This document shows, piece after piece, positions 1 to 8,576 of a stretch of DNA of 64,000 nt. Below the pieces are notes generated by a model. The model did not search any database and had not been told where the DNA came from. It saw only the letters and a program-made list of their open reading frames with translations. The position numbers and the translations under genes were made by a program. Every line of letters begins with the position of its first letter. The stretch's first letter is position 1. The stretch covers positions 198,425 through 262,424 of the forward strand of contig JADKJW010000007.1 of NCBI GenBank assembly GCA_016720835.1. The letters run 5' to 3'. The stretch is from Ignavibacteria bacterium. GTDB lineage: Bacteria; Bacteroidota; Ignavibacteria; SZUA-365.

Positions 1-207
1 GGCGGCATGTTCACGAAGCACGCGTCCGGCCACAATCCCCGCGACGACCAGGGCAAGCGCTACCGCCAGCGCGTCTCCCACAAGTTCAGCTACTACCCCG
101 AGCGCTTCGGCGAAATCCTCTGCACCGGCTGCGGGCGCTGCACACGCGGCTGCGTGGTGGGCGTGGATATCGGGGAGATTGCGGCGGGCATCGCGGGACT
201 GGCGTGA
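1..207 (+). CDS. 4Fe-4S dicluster protein, C-terminal fragment (cut by window edge)
   Basis: Only the last 68 codons lie in the window; the frame is open from base 1, so the ATG at base 7 is probably internal. The fragment carries a closely packed cysteine motif (CTGCGRCTRGC) typical of a 4Fe-4S cluster near the C-terminus of hydrogenase/sulfite-reductase beta subunits (HydB, AsrA, Flox type). The next gene is the FAD/NAD(P) partner usually found beside such proteins. I infer a soluble electron-transfer subunit passing electrons between NAD(P)H flavoprotein and a catalytic partner upstream of the window. Which complex it belongs to cannot be decided from this piece. Confidence 0.7.
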   Translation, partial: GGMFTKHASGHNPRDDQGKRYRQRVSHKFSYYPERFGEILCTGCGRCTRGCVVGVDIGEIAAGIAGLA

Positions 208-550
208 AGGAAGTCAGAAGTCAGGAGTCAGAAGTCAGAATGATGAGGAGCGAGCATCTCCGGTGTAAGGGATTTGGAAGAGTGGCTTTGAGTACAGGAA
301 ATTGCTCTTCCGAAGCACACATCCCCATTCAATTGTGAGGAGCCCGAATCAAATGAGAGAAGCAGCGAAGAGTTTCGATGACCTTTTTGTATGGCAGAAA
401 GCTCATGCCTTCGAAACGAGCAAAATTCTCGAAAAGTATCGTGCAGCAATCATCGCCGATAATGACTGAACTAGCGACGCCATGGCCTGGATCTTCGATC
501 ACCGAGTTTTCCCGTATTCCTGACTTCTGTCTTCTGACTTCTGTCTTCCA
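206..550. repeat. Imperfect inverted repeat pair around a gene relic
   Basis: Bases 206-240 are built from repeated GTCAGAAGTCAG units, and bases 517-550 carry the reverse complement style (CTGACTTCTGTCTTCTGACTT). The two arms bracket a truncated four-helix-bundle reading frame at 353-469. This accounts for the 384 bases between the two genes around it. Repeat-bounded small ORFs of this kind look like non-autonomous insertions; that reading is inference. Confidence 0.55.
353..469 (+). pseudogene. Truncated four-helix-bundle (S23/IVS-type) protein relic
   Basis: A 38-residue frame starts MREAAKSFDDLFVWQKAH and stops shortly after. The F-x2-L-x-VWQKA pattern is the typical start of the four-helix-bundle family (23S rRNA intervening-sequence proteins and relatives), which are normally about 115-130 residues. 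Helices 2-4 are absent, so this is a remnant and not a working gene. It sits between inverted repeat arms at 206-240 and 517-550. The family match rests on a short motif only. Confidence 0.45.
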
Positions 551-591
551 TCTCCACTGACACTACGAATTCCATCGACCCCGAGTCTCCC

Positions 592-1422
592 ATGAACCTC
601 TACAAACCCGACCTGATGATCATCCGCGACATCATCCAGGAAACGCCCGACACCACCACGTTCCGCCTGCAGTTCAAGGACCCGAAGGTGGCGGAGAGCT
701 TCCAGTTCCGCGCCGGACAGTTCGCGGAGTACTCCGTGTTCGGCGAGGGCGAGTGCACCTTCTGCATCGCGTCGTCGCCCACGCGATTGGACTATATAGA
801 GTGTTCCTTCAAGCAGTTCGGGCGTGTCACCACCGCCATGCGGCGACTGAACGTGGGCGACGTCATCGGGCTGCGCGGTCCCTACGGCAATTATTTTCCG
901 CTCGAACAGATGAAGGGGAAGAACATCGTGTTCATCGCGGGCGGCATCGGCCTCGCGCCCGTGCGCTGCATCATCTGGAACGCGCTGGACCTGCGCGATC
1001 AATTCAAGGACATCACCATCGTCTACGGCGCGCGCTCGGTCAACGACCTCGTGTACAAGCGCGAGCTGGAGGACTGGAAGAACATGGACGGCGTGAAGAC
1101 CGTCGTCACCGTGGATCCGGGAGGCGAGACGCCCGACTGGACCGGCGAGATCGGCTTCGTGCCCACGATCGTCGAGAAAGTGGCACCCGCGGGCGAGAAC
1201 TCCGTGGCCATCATCTGCGGTCCGCCCATCATGATCAAGTACACCCTCCCCGTGATGCAGAAGCTCGGCTTCACGGAGGACAACATCATCACCACGCTCG
1301 AGAACCGCATGAAATGCGGCTGCGGCAAATGCGGCCGCTGCAACATCGGCAGCGTGTACGTGTGCAAGGACGGCCCCGTGTTCAACTACACGCAGCTCAA
1401 GGCACTACCGGAAGAGTTCTAA
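592..1422 (+). CDS. FAD/NAD(P)-binding oxidoreductase, hydrogenase gamma / AsrB / FloxA-like
   Basis: A 276-residue cytoplasmic flavoprotein of the ferredoxin-NADP reductase fold. It shows the FAD-binding segment with RAGQFAEYSVFG near residue 45, an NAD(P)-binding GGIGLAPVRC stretch, the CGPPIMIKYT segment, and a C-terminal CGCGKCGRCNIG cluster motif that binds a 2Fe-2S centre in HydG/AsrB proteins. It would pass electrons between NAD(P)H and the 4Fe-4S partner encoded just upstream (1-207). The 384-base gap between the two holds a repeat-bounded relic, so the pair may have been one operon later interrupted. Whether it serves a hydrogenase, a sulfite reductase or a Flox/Hdr complex is not visible here. 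Confidence 0.85.
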   Translation: MNLYKPDLMIIRDIIQETPDTTTFRLQFKDPKVAESFQFRAGQFAEYSVFGEGECTFCIASSPTRLDYIECSFKQFGRVTTAMRRLNVGDVIGLRGPYGNYFPLEQMKGKNIVFIAGGIGLAPVRCIIWNALDLRDQFKDITIVYGARSVNDLVYKRELEDWKNMDGVKTVVTVDPGGETPDWTGEIGFVPTIVEKVAPAGENSVAIICGPPIMIKYTLPVMQKLGFTEDNIITTLENRMKCGCGKCGRCNIGSVYVCKDGPVFNYTQLKALPEEF

Positions 1423-1448
1423 AGAAGAAGGACCTCTTGCGACCGGTG

Positions 1449-1476
1449 ACGCCGGGGGGCAACCTCCGGCGTTTTT
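1449..1476 (+). terminator. Rho-independent terminator after the FAD/NAD(P) oxidoreductase gene
   Basis: A GC-rich stem (ACGCCGGGGG paired with CCTCCGGCGT, one mismatch) closes a GCAA loop and is followed by GTTTTT. It lies 27 bases after the stop codon. Confidence 0.75.
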
Positions 1477-1674
1477 GTATTTCGAATATCGGATTGTCGA
1501 TTTCAGATTGGCGGCCCGAGAGACAGGTGGCTGTCAGCGAGAACGAACACCCCGCAGGATGACGATCTCAGGGAGTATCCTGACCGTCAGCGGGTGATGA
1601 TTTCGCGAAACGAATCAGTATTTTTCAGCCACATTTCCTCAATGTTCCTCCATCGTTTTCAGCACCTGATCGCC

Positions 1675-3240
1675 ATGGATACCGAGCATCCGTCCAACGA
1701 AGAACGCGGTTTCTTCCGAACCCATTGGCATCTCCTGGTCCCTGCGACCGCCATGGCAGTCCTCCTGCTGGCAACGACCATGGTGAAGGAATACGGGTTC
1801 TTCATCGACGAGTTCTACTACATCGCCTGCGCGAAACGCCTGGCGTTCGGGTACGTCGATCATCCGCCGCTGACGCCCCTGCTGATGAGAATATCGGGCA
1901 TGCTGCTCGGCTATTCCCTCGTCGCCGTGCGCGTGCTCCCGGCGCTGCAGGCGGCCGCGACCGTTTTCGTCACCGGACTGCTCGCGCGCGAACTCGGCGG
2001 AAAACGGACCGCGCAGTCCCTCGCCGCCGTGGCGCTGTTTCCGAGCGTGATCTTCCTCGTGATCTTCAGTTTCGCATCGGTGAACGCGACGGAAGTGCTG
2101 TTGTGGCTCTGCGCCGCCTTCCTCCTCATCCGCATCCTTCGCACGGAACGGATGCGCCTGTGGATACCGTTCGGGATTGTCGCCGGGCTGGGCATGATCA
2201 ACAAGCATACCTTCGTCCTGTACCTCTCCACCGCGCTGCTTGCCCTGCTGTTCGCGCCGCAACGACGCCTGCTGTTCACGAAAGAATTCTGGTTCGGCAT
2301 GGGACTGATGCTCCTGATCATGCTGCCGAACATCATCTGGGAGGCCGCGAACGATTTCCTCTCGCTGGAATTCTACCGGAACGCGATGGCGTTCAAGAAC
2401 GTCCCGACGCCTCCGCTCGAGGTCGCCTTCGGGCAGGTAGTGGTGCAGAATCCCCTGACCCTGCCGCTCTGGCTCGGAGGCTTGTGGCTGCTGAGCTTCG
2501 GTGCAGACAGAAAACACTATCGTCCGATTGCGCTGTCGTTCCTGTTTCTTTTCGCGATCATGCTCATCTCGCAGAGCAGCCGGCCCGACCGCATCATGAG
2601 CGCGTATCCCGTCCTCTTCGCCGCGGGCGCCGTGCTGTTCGAACGGGCGACGGCACTGCTGCGGTATCGCGCGCCGCTGTTCGCCGCGTGTACCGTACTG
2701 CTGCTCGCCGCCGCCGTTCTCGTGGCGCCGCTCTCATTGCCCGTGCTGCCGCCGCCCCAGGCCGAACGCTATGCCATGGCCGCCGGATTGCTGCCGCAAC
2801 TGGAGCGCGGCGAGGAGAAACGGACCGTCCTTCCGCAGTGGCTGGCCGATCGCGTCGGCTGGGAGCACTTCGTCGCGGAGGTGGCCGCCGTCATGCGCGC
2901 GCTTCCGGAGAGCGAGCGACGCGGAGCAGCCATCTTTGCGCCGAATTACGGTCACGCCGGCGCCCTCGAATTGTGGGCCGACCGCGACACCCTCCCGCCG
3001 GTGTTCTGCACGCACAACACCTACTGGCTCTGGGGCCGCGGGCGCGATTTTCCTTCGGTCCTGGTGGTCACGGGAAGAGATCGGGAGCAGCTCACGGAAC
3101 TCTTCGAGCGGGTCGATCAGGCCGCGATCATCCGCACGCAATACGCCATGCCCTGGCGTCGCGCGGTGCCGGTGTGCATCGCGCGGAATCCGCGCGTCGA
3201 TCTGAAGGCCACCTGGGAAGGTATCAGGGAATTCGAATAA
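1675..3240 (+). CDS. GT39/ArnT-like membrane glycosyltransferase
   Basis: A polytopic membrane protein of 521 residues from the ATG at 1675 (in-frame ATGs at 1594 and 1597 would add an unconvincing leader). After the first membrane helix comes FFIDEFYYIACAKRLAFGYVDHPP, the acidic first periplasmic loop typical of dolichyl/polyprenyl-phosphate-sugar transferases (GT39, ArnT, PMT). About nine more hydrophobic segments follow, then a soluble C-terminal part of about 150 residues. The expected role is transfer of a sugar from a polyprenyl phosphate donor to lipid or protein outside the membrane; acceptor unknown. Its stop codon is only four bases from the stop of the convergent downstream gene. 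Confidence 0.75.
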   Translation: MDTEHPSNEERGFFRTHWHLLVPATAMAVLLLATTMVKEYGFFIDEFYYIACAKRLAFGYVDHPPLTPLLMRISGMLLGYSLVAVRVLPALQAAATVFVTGLLARELGGKRTAQSLAAVALFPSVIFLVIFSFASVNATEVLLWLCAAFLLIRILRTERMRLWIPFGIVAGLGMINKHTFVLYLSTALLALLFAPQRRLLFTKEFWFGMGLMLLIMLPNIIWEAANDFLSLEFYRNAMAFKNVPTPPLEVAFGQVVVQNPLTLPLWLGGLWLLSFGADRKHYRPIALSFLFLFAIMLISQSSRPDRIMSAYPVLFAAGAVLFERATALLRYRAPLFAACTVLLLAAAVLVAPLSLPVLPPPQAERYAMAAGLLPQLERGEEKRTVLPQWLADRVGWEHFVAEVAAVMRALPESERRGAAIFAPNYGHAGALELWADRDTLPPVFCTHNTYWLWGRGRDFPSVLVVTGRDREQLTELFERVDQAAIIRTQYAMPWRRAVPVCIARNPRVDLKATWEGIREFE

Positions 3241-3244
3241 CGCG

Positions 3245-5008
3245 TCAGCGGCGAAGCAGGAGCACGCGCTGCGGCATTCCGCCGCTCTCCACCAGCACGG
3301 TATACCATCCGGGAGCATAGCCGCGAACGTCGAGCCGCAATACCTTCCCATTCGTTGTATAGTCGGTGCTTTGTACAGGCATCTCGGCGCCGATCGCATT
3401 GTATACTTTTATCGATCGGATATTCCAGACTTCATCGTTCGTTTGCATCGTCACGACATCGTCCGCGGGTTGCGGGTACAGCGTGAGGCCGGACGGCTGC
3501 CGCGCGGATGCGGCATCGATGCCGGTGGCCGCGGCATGCTGCAATATCACACAGGAGCCCGGCAGCACCACCTGCACGCCGCTGACCGCGACCGCGCTGA
3601 GCGACTGCGGCAGCATGGTGCCATCGGCGGACACATCCCCGCCGCCGTTGCAGACAACGCGCGACCAGCCCGAGCCTGACAGCGTGTACGGGATCGGCGC
3701 GTCCGAGGTGTTGCACAGCACCGCGCCCTTTTCATAGGTTCGCATCCAGAGACCGCTGCTGCCGCCGCCCATCACGCGCAGCGCTTCCAGCGTCGACGGC
3801 ACCTGGCTTTGATTACCGAGATCGATCTCGTACTCCGGATACCATTCCACGCCGCTGTTGGAAAGGAAATTCACGTAGCTCTGGGCGTTCTTCACGAGCA
3901 TGAACATGCCGATGAGACGCAGATTATCGCCGGAACTCGCGGGATAGCTCTGCGCGATCAGGATTTTCCCGCGTCCGGTGATATGCCGTATCGTTCGTTC
4001 GAGCGTCAGGTACATGTCGCCTCCGGTGGCGTGTCCGAAGCTCTCGATCATGGCGCCGTCGATAGTCTCCCCGTTGGCATCGCCGTCCAGCCACACGGGA
4101 TCATACACCGTCGTGATCATCTGGTCCACGTTTGGAATCACCAGGTACGTCGTATCTCCCGCATGAAACTGCCTGTACAGGTGCTGGAAGTAGCGGAGGA
4201 ACTGCTGGTTCATGTACGGAGCGAACGCGCTGCGCGAGGTGATGTCGCCGGAGAAGCCGAACGGTTTGTGCGGGCTCAGCCACCAGTCGAAGTTCGTCGG
4301 CGCGGGATTGGACGCGTTCGGATTGAACAGGTATGCGTTCGTTTCCACCGCCACATCGAAGAACATGCCCTGATTGGCATTGCCGCGCAGCCAGTCGAGG
4401 GAGGTCTCCGTGACGTACGCGCGCCAGTTCGCATCCTCGAGATTCATCAGCCATGCGGGATCGCCCAGCCACACGCGCTTGCCCGGTGCCGCTGCGTCGT
4501 AGTGCTGAAACATCGCCTCGAAGGCGGGACCGTTTTCGGCGATGCCTTTCGCCGCGAGCCAGGGGCGGAAGTACTCCGTGTACTCGGAGACGTAGCCCTT
4601 CGGGGCGACCACGCCGATGAAGTCGGTCCCGGAATTGAGCTTCGGATCCGGGCAGTCGTTGTTTGCCGCCGGATTGAGGCAGGTCGCGAGGTGGTAGGAG
4701 AGCACCAGCCAATTGGGGTTCAGGGTTTCGAAGTCCGGAACTTGGGATCGGAATATCTTCTGTGTCCCGACGAAGTTGCGCGCGGCGAAGGCCACCTGTC
4801 CCGGCGTCACCCAGCTCGGCACGATCTGGTCCGCCCAGACGAGATTCCATCGCTGCGTGGAGGGCAGCGTCTTGCCTCCGCCCAGGGTGATGCCCGTCAT
4901 GATCGGCGCGGGTCCGGGCGCCTCAGGCGGCCACGCGTGCTGCTGCGCGGTCACACGCAGCGATGCGGTGCAGAACAACACGAGTGCGAGGACGATGATG
5001 CTTCTCAT
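3245..5008 (-). CDS. Secreted TIM-barrel-like putative glycoside hydrolase with T9SS sorting domain
   Basis: 587 residues with a clear signal peptide (MRSIIVLALVLFCTASLRVTAQ). The central part, about residues 40-430, has motifs such as QGMFFDVAV, DGAMIESFG and KILIAQSYP, resembling alpha/beta-barrel putative glycoside hydrolases of the GHL15/GH114-like group; the acidic residues would be candidates for catalysis. The last 80 or so residues (LYPQPADDVVTMQ ... YAPGWYTVLVESG) form a T9SS type A sorting domain, so the mature protein is probably exported to the cell surface. The enzymatic call is an inference from fold-like motifs; the secretion call is firmer. Confidence 0.65.
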   Translation of the reverse strand: MRSIIVLALVLFCTASLRVTAQQHAWPPEAPGPAPIMTGITLGGGKTLPSTQRWNLVWADQIVPSWVTPGQVAFAARNFVGTQKIFRSQVPDFETLNPNWLVLSYHLATCLNPAANNDCPDPKLNSGTDFIGVVAPKGYVSEYTEYFRPWLAAKGIAENGPAFEAMFQHYDAAAPGKRVWLGDPAWLMNLEDANWRAYVTETSLDWLRGNANQGMFFDVAVETNAYLFNPNASNPAPTNFDWWLSPHKPFGFSGDITSRSAFAPYMNQQFLRYFQHLYRQFHAGDTTYLVIPNVDQMITTVYDPVWLDGDANGETIDGAMIESFGHATGGDMYLTLERTIRHITGRGKILIAQSYPASSGDNLRLIGMFMLVKNAQSYVNFLSNSGVEWYPEYEIDLGNQSQVPSTLEALRVMGGGSSGLWMRTYEKGAVLCNTSDAPIPYTLSGSGWSRVVCNGGGDVSADGTMLPQSLSAVAVSGVQVVLPGSCVILQHAAATGIDAASARQPSGLTLYPQPADDVVTMQTNDEVWNIRSIKVYNAIGAEMPVQSTDYTTNGKVLRLDVRGYAPGWYTVLVESGGMPQRVLLLRR

Positions 5009-5159
5009 GATGTGCTCCGAGCGATGGGAGGGATGTCGTGAACGAGGCGCGGCGGATTCTCAAGACCGAAATATAGCCCTCGTGGCACTCGCACGCACCC
5101 GTCGTTCTCGTTACGTCTCCGCCCGTCTCAGACGCGAAGCGCATGTTGGACGAAGCTCA

Positions 5160-5430
5160 AACGCTGAACGTTCAGATCCTTCCCTTCGGCTTCGCTCAGG
5201 GCAGGCTTCTGCGCTGCCAATGACAGCGGTGATCTTGAAGTACGTGAGCGTTGTTGTCCACGAACTCACCCCGACCCGTCGCTGCGCTCCGGGTCCGCCC
5301 CTCTCTTTGAAAGAGAGGGGCTTTCCAGTCTGAGAGACATTTCTCGACGATGCCAACAGCGCGAGCGTTGCTGCGAAGCCTGGGCCTTTTTCTCTTCCGC
5401 CCCCTTCTCTTCCCAAGAGAAGGGGGAAGG
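5160..5430. repeat. Cluster of palindromic intergenic repeats
   Basis: The 661 bases between the divergent genes (5009-5669) hold no convincing gene. They hold a CCCTTCGGCTTCGCTCAGGG-type element (about 5171-5197), a perfect 11-bp-stem palindrome at 5297-5321 (GCCCCTCTCTT / AAGAGAGGGGC) and a 12-bp-stem palindrome at 5400-5426 (CCCCCTTCTCTT / AAGAGAAGGGGG). These look like REP-type dispersed repeats. Both flanking genes read away from the region, so their promoters should lie at its ends. Confidence 0.6.
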
Positions 5431-5669
5431 GGGGATGAGTTCGTGGCAAAGCCCAATACTGATTTCACTTTCGACGATAATAGGAAGCCGTCCAATGAGT
5501 GACTCAGGATGACCGCGCCTTGGAATTCTGCCCGCTGCTCTGTGACTCCCCGCAATCCGATATTTCCGAGGGTTTCACCGGCAGGATTCCGCACTTCGCC
5601 GATTCCTGCGTAACTTCCCGCTGCAAACACAGTATGTTCCTCCGTACTCGAACACCCATGGAGGATATC

Positions 5670-6056
5670 ATGAAACACGAACACAAACATTCCCTCGTCG
5701 GGAGCTTCATCACAGGAGGCGCACTCATCGCGCTTGGCGTCCTGCTCCTGCTGCCGGCGTTCGGCTATGAAGCCATCGACATCTCCTGGCACTGGCGCTG
5801 GTGGCCGCTGATTCTCGTCGTCATCGGCATCGCGCAATTCTTCGAAGCCGGCAACATCAAGAAGCGGGGCGAGGCGGTGTGGACCGTCTTCATCGGCTGC
5901 TGGCTGCTCGTCTCCTTTCTGCACATCTGGGGTTTGTCGTTCTCGACGTCGTGGCCGATACTCATCGTGGGCGTCGGCATCGGCATGGTATGGAAATCAA
6001 TCCTGAAACGAAACGGCGCATACCATCAGCAGACGGAGGTGCGTCATGAGAACTGA
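5670..6056 (+). CDS. Small membrane protein with LiaF-type transmembrane domain (DUF5668-like)
   Basis: 128 residues from the ATG at 5670, chosen because GGAGG at 5660-5664 sits five bases upstream. There are about four membrane helices, with paired WRWWPLILVVIGI and SWPILIVGVGI motifs that mark the LiaF N-terminal transmembrane domain. It overlaps the next gene, a full LiaF-like protein, by 11 bases, and a LytS/LytTR pair follows. I infer a membrane accessory of an envelope-stress or surface-regulation unit; no enzymatic residues are seen. Confidence 0.7.
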   Translation: MKHEHKHSLVGSFITGGALIALGVLLLLPAFGYEAIDISWHWRWWPLILVVIGIAQFFEAGNIKKRGEAVWTVFIGCWLLVSFLHIWGLSFSTSWPILIVGVGIGMVWKSILKRNGAYHQQTEVRHEN

Positions 6057-6768
6057 TCAGCGTCGGCAATTCGGCGGACAGCTCCTGTTCGGCGCCATCG
6101 TCATCACCATCGGCATCGTCTTCATGCTGCAGAACATCGGCGTCGTGGTGGCGAACGACGTGCTGCGCTGGTGGCCGCTGCTCCTCATCGCGGCGGGCGT
6201 CTTCCGCCTCATCGTCGGAGGACAGGACGGGAGCAGATTCTGGGGCGTGATTCTTCTCGCGGCGGGGCTCATCTTCGTGCCGAAGTTCACGGTCCCGCTC
6301 GGGTGGGGCTTCGAGCTGAATCTCGGCTACGTCTGGTGGCCCCTGCTCCTCATCGGTATCGGTGGTTTCATCATCTGGAAGGGCATCGAGCATCGCCGCG
6401 CGATGGCCAACGCAGGCGTGGAAACCGGCGACGGCGAGGAGTACGTCAACGGCTCCGCCGTCATGGGCGCCTGGGAGCGCCGCATCAGCTCGCGGCAATT
6501 CCGTGGAGGCGAATTGAACACCATGATGGGCGGCATCGACCTCGACCTGCGCGCCGCGGCAATGGCAGGCGCGGAAGCGCGCCTCTCCGTGTCGGCCTTC
6601 ATGGGAGGCATCAAGATCCGCATCCCGCAGGGCTGGGCGGTGGACGCGCGCGTGACGCCGTTCATGGGCGGCGTCGAGGACAATTCCTTCACGCCGCAGC
6701 AGCCCGGCGCGCCACTGTTGATCGTCACCGGCACGGCCTTCATGGGCGGCGTCGAGATCGGCAACTGA
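6046..6768 (+). CDS. LiaF-like membrane protein with C-terminal cell-wall response domain
   Basis: 240 residues. The first 110 carry four hydrophobic helices with the LRWWPLLLIAAGVF and VWWPLLLIGIGG motifs. The C-terminal 120 residues contain repeated (S/P)FMGG(I/V) motifs (MMGGIDLDLRAA, SAFMGGIKIRIP, TPFMGGVEDNS, TAFMGGVEIGN) expected of the LiaF C-terminal beta-helix-like domain. In Firmicutes LiaF modulates a two-component system sensing cell-wall stress. Here the next genes are a sensor kinase and regulator, six bases downstream, so a modulating role is a fair inference. Confidence 0.8.
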   Translation: MRTDQRRQFGGQLLFGAIVITIGIVFMLQNIGVVVANDVLRWWPLLLIAAGVFRLIVGGQDGSRFWGVILLAAGLIFVPKFTVPLGWGFELNLGYVWWPLLLIGIGGFIIWKGIEHRRAMANAGVETGDGEEYVNGSAVMGAWERRISSRQFRGGELNTMMGGIDLDLRAAAMAGAEARLSVSAFMGGIKIRIPQGWAVDARVTPFMGGVEDNSFTPQQPGAPLLIVTGTAFMGGVEIGN

Positions 6769-6774
6769 CCCGCC

Positions 6775-7833
6775 ATGCATCCCCTCTTCGAGCACCGGCT
6801 CACGCTCCTCCCGTACCTCGGTCTCTGGCTGGTCGCCGCCGCCGGCGCCACCGGCACCGCCTCCGTCGTGTACGACGTGCAGGCGACCTCCGCCGCGCTG
6901 CTGGCCTTTCCCGCCGCGGCGCTCGGCGCCTTCATCTGCCTCTCGTCGTGGTACGTGATCAAGGCCATGCCGCCGCAGGAAACGCCGCTTCTGCGTTTCA
7001 TCGGCGTGATGCTCGCGGCGACGGTGCTCTCCGTCTCGCTCTGGTTCGGCGCCGTCGCGCTGTGGTGCAGCGTGGTGGACAGCGGCGGCGGACGCCTGCT
7101 GCCGTTCTGGATCGCCGCGGCGCCCTGGCTCGGCGCGGCGGGAGCGGCGATGTACCTGTTCTCCGTGGTCGTGCATGCGGTGCTGCAGGCCCTCGGCGCA
7201 AAACGCGAGGACGAGAAGCGGCTGCACGAAGCCCAGCTTCTCGTGCGCGACGCGGAGCTCCGCGCCCTCCGCGCGCAGCTGCATCCGCACTTCCTGTTCA
7301 ACAGCCTCAACTCGGTGAGCGCATTGACCTCGATCGATCCCGAGGCCGCGAGAGACATGTGTCTGAAACTGGCGTCCTACCTGCGCAAAACGCTGGCCGC
7401 GGGCGTGGACGAGTCGATCTCGCTGGACGATGAAGTCGCCCTCGCCGGCACCTACCTGTCCATCGAGGCCGTGCGCTTCGGCGAGCGCCTGCGCGTGGAG
7501 ACCGCTGTCACGCCCGAAGCCGCGCACTGTGTCGTGCCCGCGCTCATCCTGCAGCCGCTCGTCGAAAACGCCGTCATGCACGGCATCGCGCGCATGCTCG
7601 ACGGCGGGACCGTACGCATCGCGACGGCGCGCTCGGGCGACCGCATCCGCATCACGGTCTCGAATCCCTGCGAGGCCGCGAAGGACACCGGACGCGAGGG
7701 GGGGCACGGCCTGCGCATCGTGCGCGAGCGGTTGCGCGCGCGTTACGGCGCGGATGCGTCCCTCACCGTCGCGGCGAGCGGCGGCGTGTTCGAAGCCGAG
7801 ATCATCCTGCCCTGCGAGGAGGCCGTTCGATGA
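6775..7833 (+). CDS. LytS/YehU-type sensor histidine kinase
   Basis: 352 residues. The N-terminal 140 residues hold about four membrane helices with no recognisable extracellular sensor domain. The His_kinase domain follows with LHPHFLFNSLNSV (candidate phospho-acceptor H170) and an ATP-binding region with LQPLVENAVMHG and GGHGLRIVRERL. It would autophosphorylate in response to a membrane signal and pass phosphate to the LytTR regulator whose start codon overlaps its stop (ATGA at 7830-7833). The LiaF-like genes directly upstream suggest that envelope state is the signal. Confidence 0.9.
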   Translation: MHPLFEHRLTLLPYLGLWLVAAAGATGTASVVYDVQATSAALLAFPAAALGAFICLSSWYVIKAMPPQETPLLRFIGVMLAATVLSVSLWFGAVALWCSVVDSGGGRLLPFWIAAAPWLGAAGAAMYLFSVVVHAVLQALGAKREDEKRLHEAQLLVRDAELRALRAQLHPHFLFNSLNSVSALTSIDPEAARDMCLKLASYLRKTLAAGVDESISLDDEVALAGTYLSIEAVRFGERLRVETAVTPEAAHCVVPALILQPLVENAVMHGIARMLDGGTVRIATARSGDRIRITVSNPCEAAKDTGREGGHGLRIVRERLRARYGADASLTVAASGGVFEAEIILPCEEAVR

Positions 7834-8573
7834 AATCCGCCCGGCCCTTGCGCGCGGTGATCGTGGACGATGAAGACCTCGCGCGCGCCGTCGTGCGCGA
7901 GTTCCTGTCCGCGCATGCCGACATCGAGATCGCCGCCGAATGCCGCAACGGGCTCGAAGCCGTGCGCGTCCTCTCCGCCGATGCGCCCGATCTCCTCTTC
8001 CTCGACGTGCAGATGCCGAAGCTCGACGGCTTCGACGTGCTGGAACTCGCGCCCGGTCCCTATGCGGTCATTTTCACGACCGCTTTCGACGAATTCGCGC
8101 TGCGCGCCTTCGACGTGAGCGCCGTCGACTACCTCCTCAAACCCTTCACGCGCGAGCGCTTCGACGCGGCACTGGAGAAGGTCCGCGAACGGAGCGCGAG
8201 CGCGCCGGCACTGCGCGGACTGCTCGAGGAGCATCGCAGCGCCACCGCCCCGCTCACGCGCATCCTCGTGCGCGACGGCGCGGAGGTGCACGTCATCCCG
8301 GTGGCGGATATCGACTACATCGAGGCGCAGGACGACTACGTGTGCATCCGCGCGGGACGCGCTCGCCGCCTGAAGCAGGAGCGGCTGTCCTCGCTCGAGA
8401 AGGCGCTCGATTCCGCGGTCTTCGCGCGCATTCACCGCTCCTACATCCTGAACCTCGACCGCCTCGCGCGCATCGAGCCTTTCACGCGCGACAGCCGCGT
8501 GGCCATTCTCAAGGACGGCACGCGGCTCCCGGTCAGCAAAAGCGGATATGATCGTCTGAAAACCCTGCTGTGA
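7830..8573 (+). CDS. LytTR-family response regulator
   Basis: 247 residues. A receiver domain with the phospho-acceptor aspartate D59 in LLFLDVQMPKLDGF and the conserved lysine in VDYLLKPF. The C-terminal LytTR DNA-binding domain carries the IDYIEAQDDYVCI and FARIHRSYILNLD patterns. It is the cognate partner of the LytS-like kinase, with translationally coupled ATGA overlap. Its likely targets are unknown; auto-control of the LiaF-like operon is plausible. Confidence 0.92.
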   Translation: MKSARPLRAVIVDDEDLARAVVREFLSAHADIEIAAECRNGLEAVRVLSADAPDLLFLDVQMPKLDGFDVLELAPGPYAVIFTTAFDEFALRAFDVSAVDYLLKPFTRERFDAALEKVRERSASAPALRGLLEEHRSATAPLTRILVRDGAEVHVIPVADIDYIEAQDDYVCIRAGRARRLKQERLSSLEKALDSAVFARIHRSYILNLDRLARIEPFTRDSRVAILKDGTRLPVSKSGYDRLKTLL

Positions 8574-8576
8574 CGC

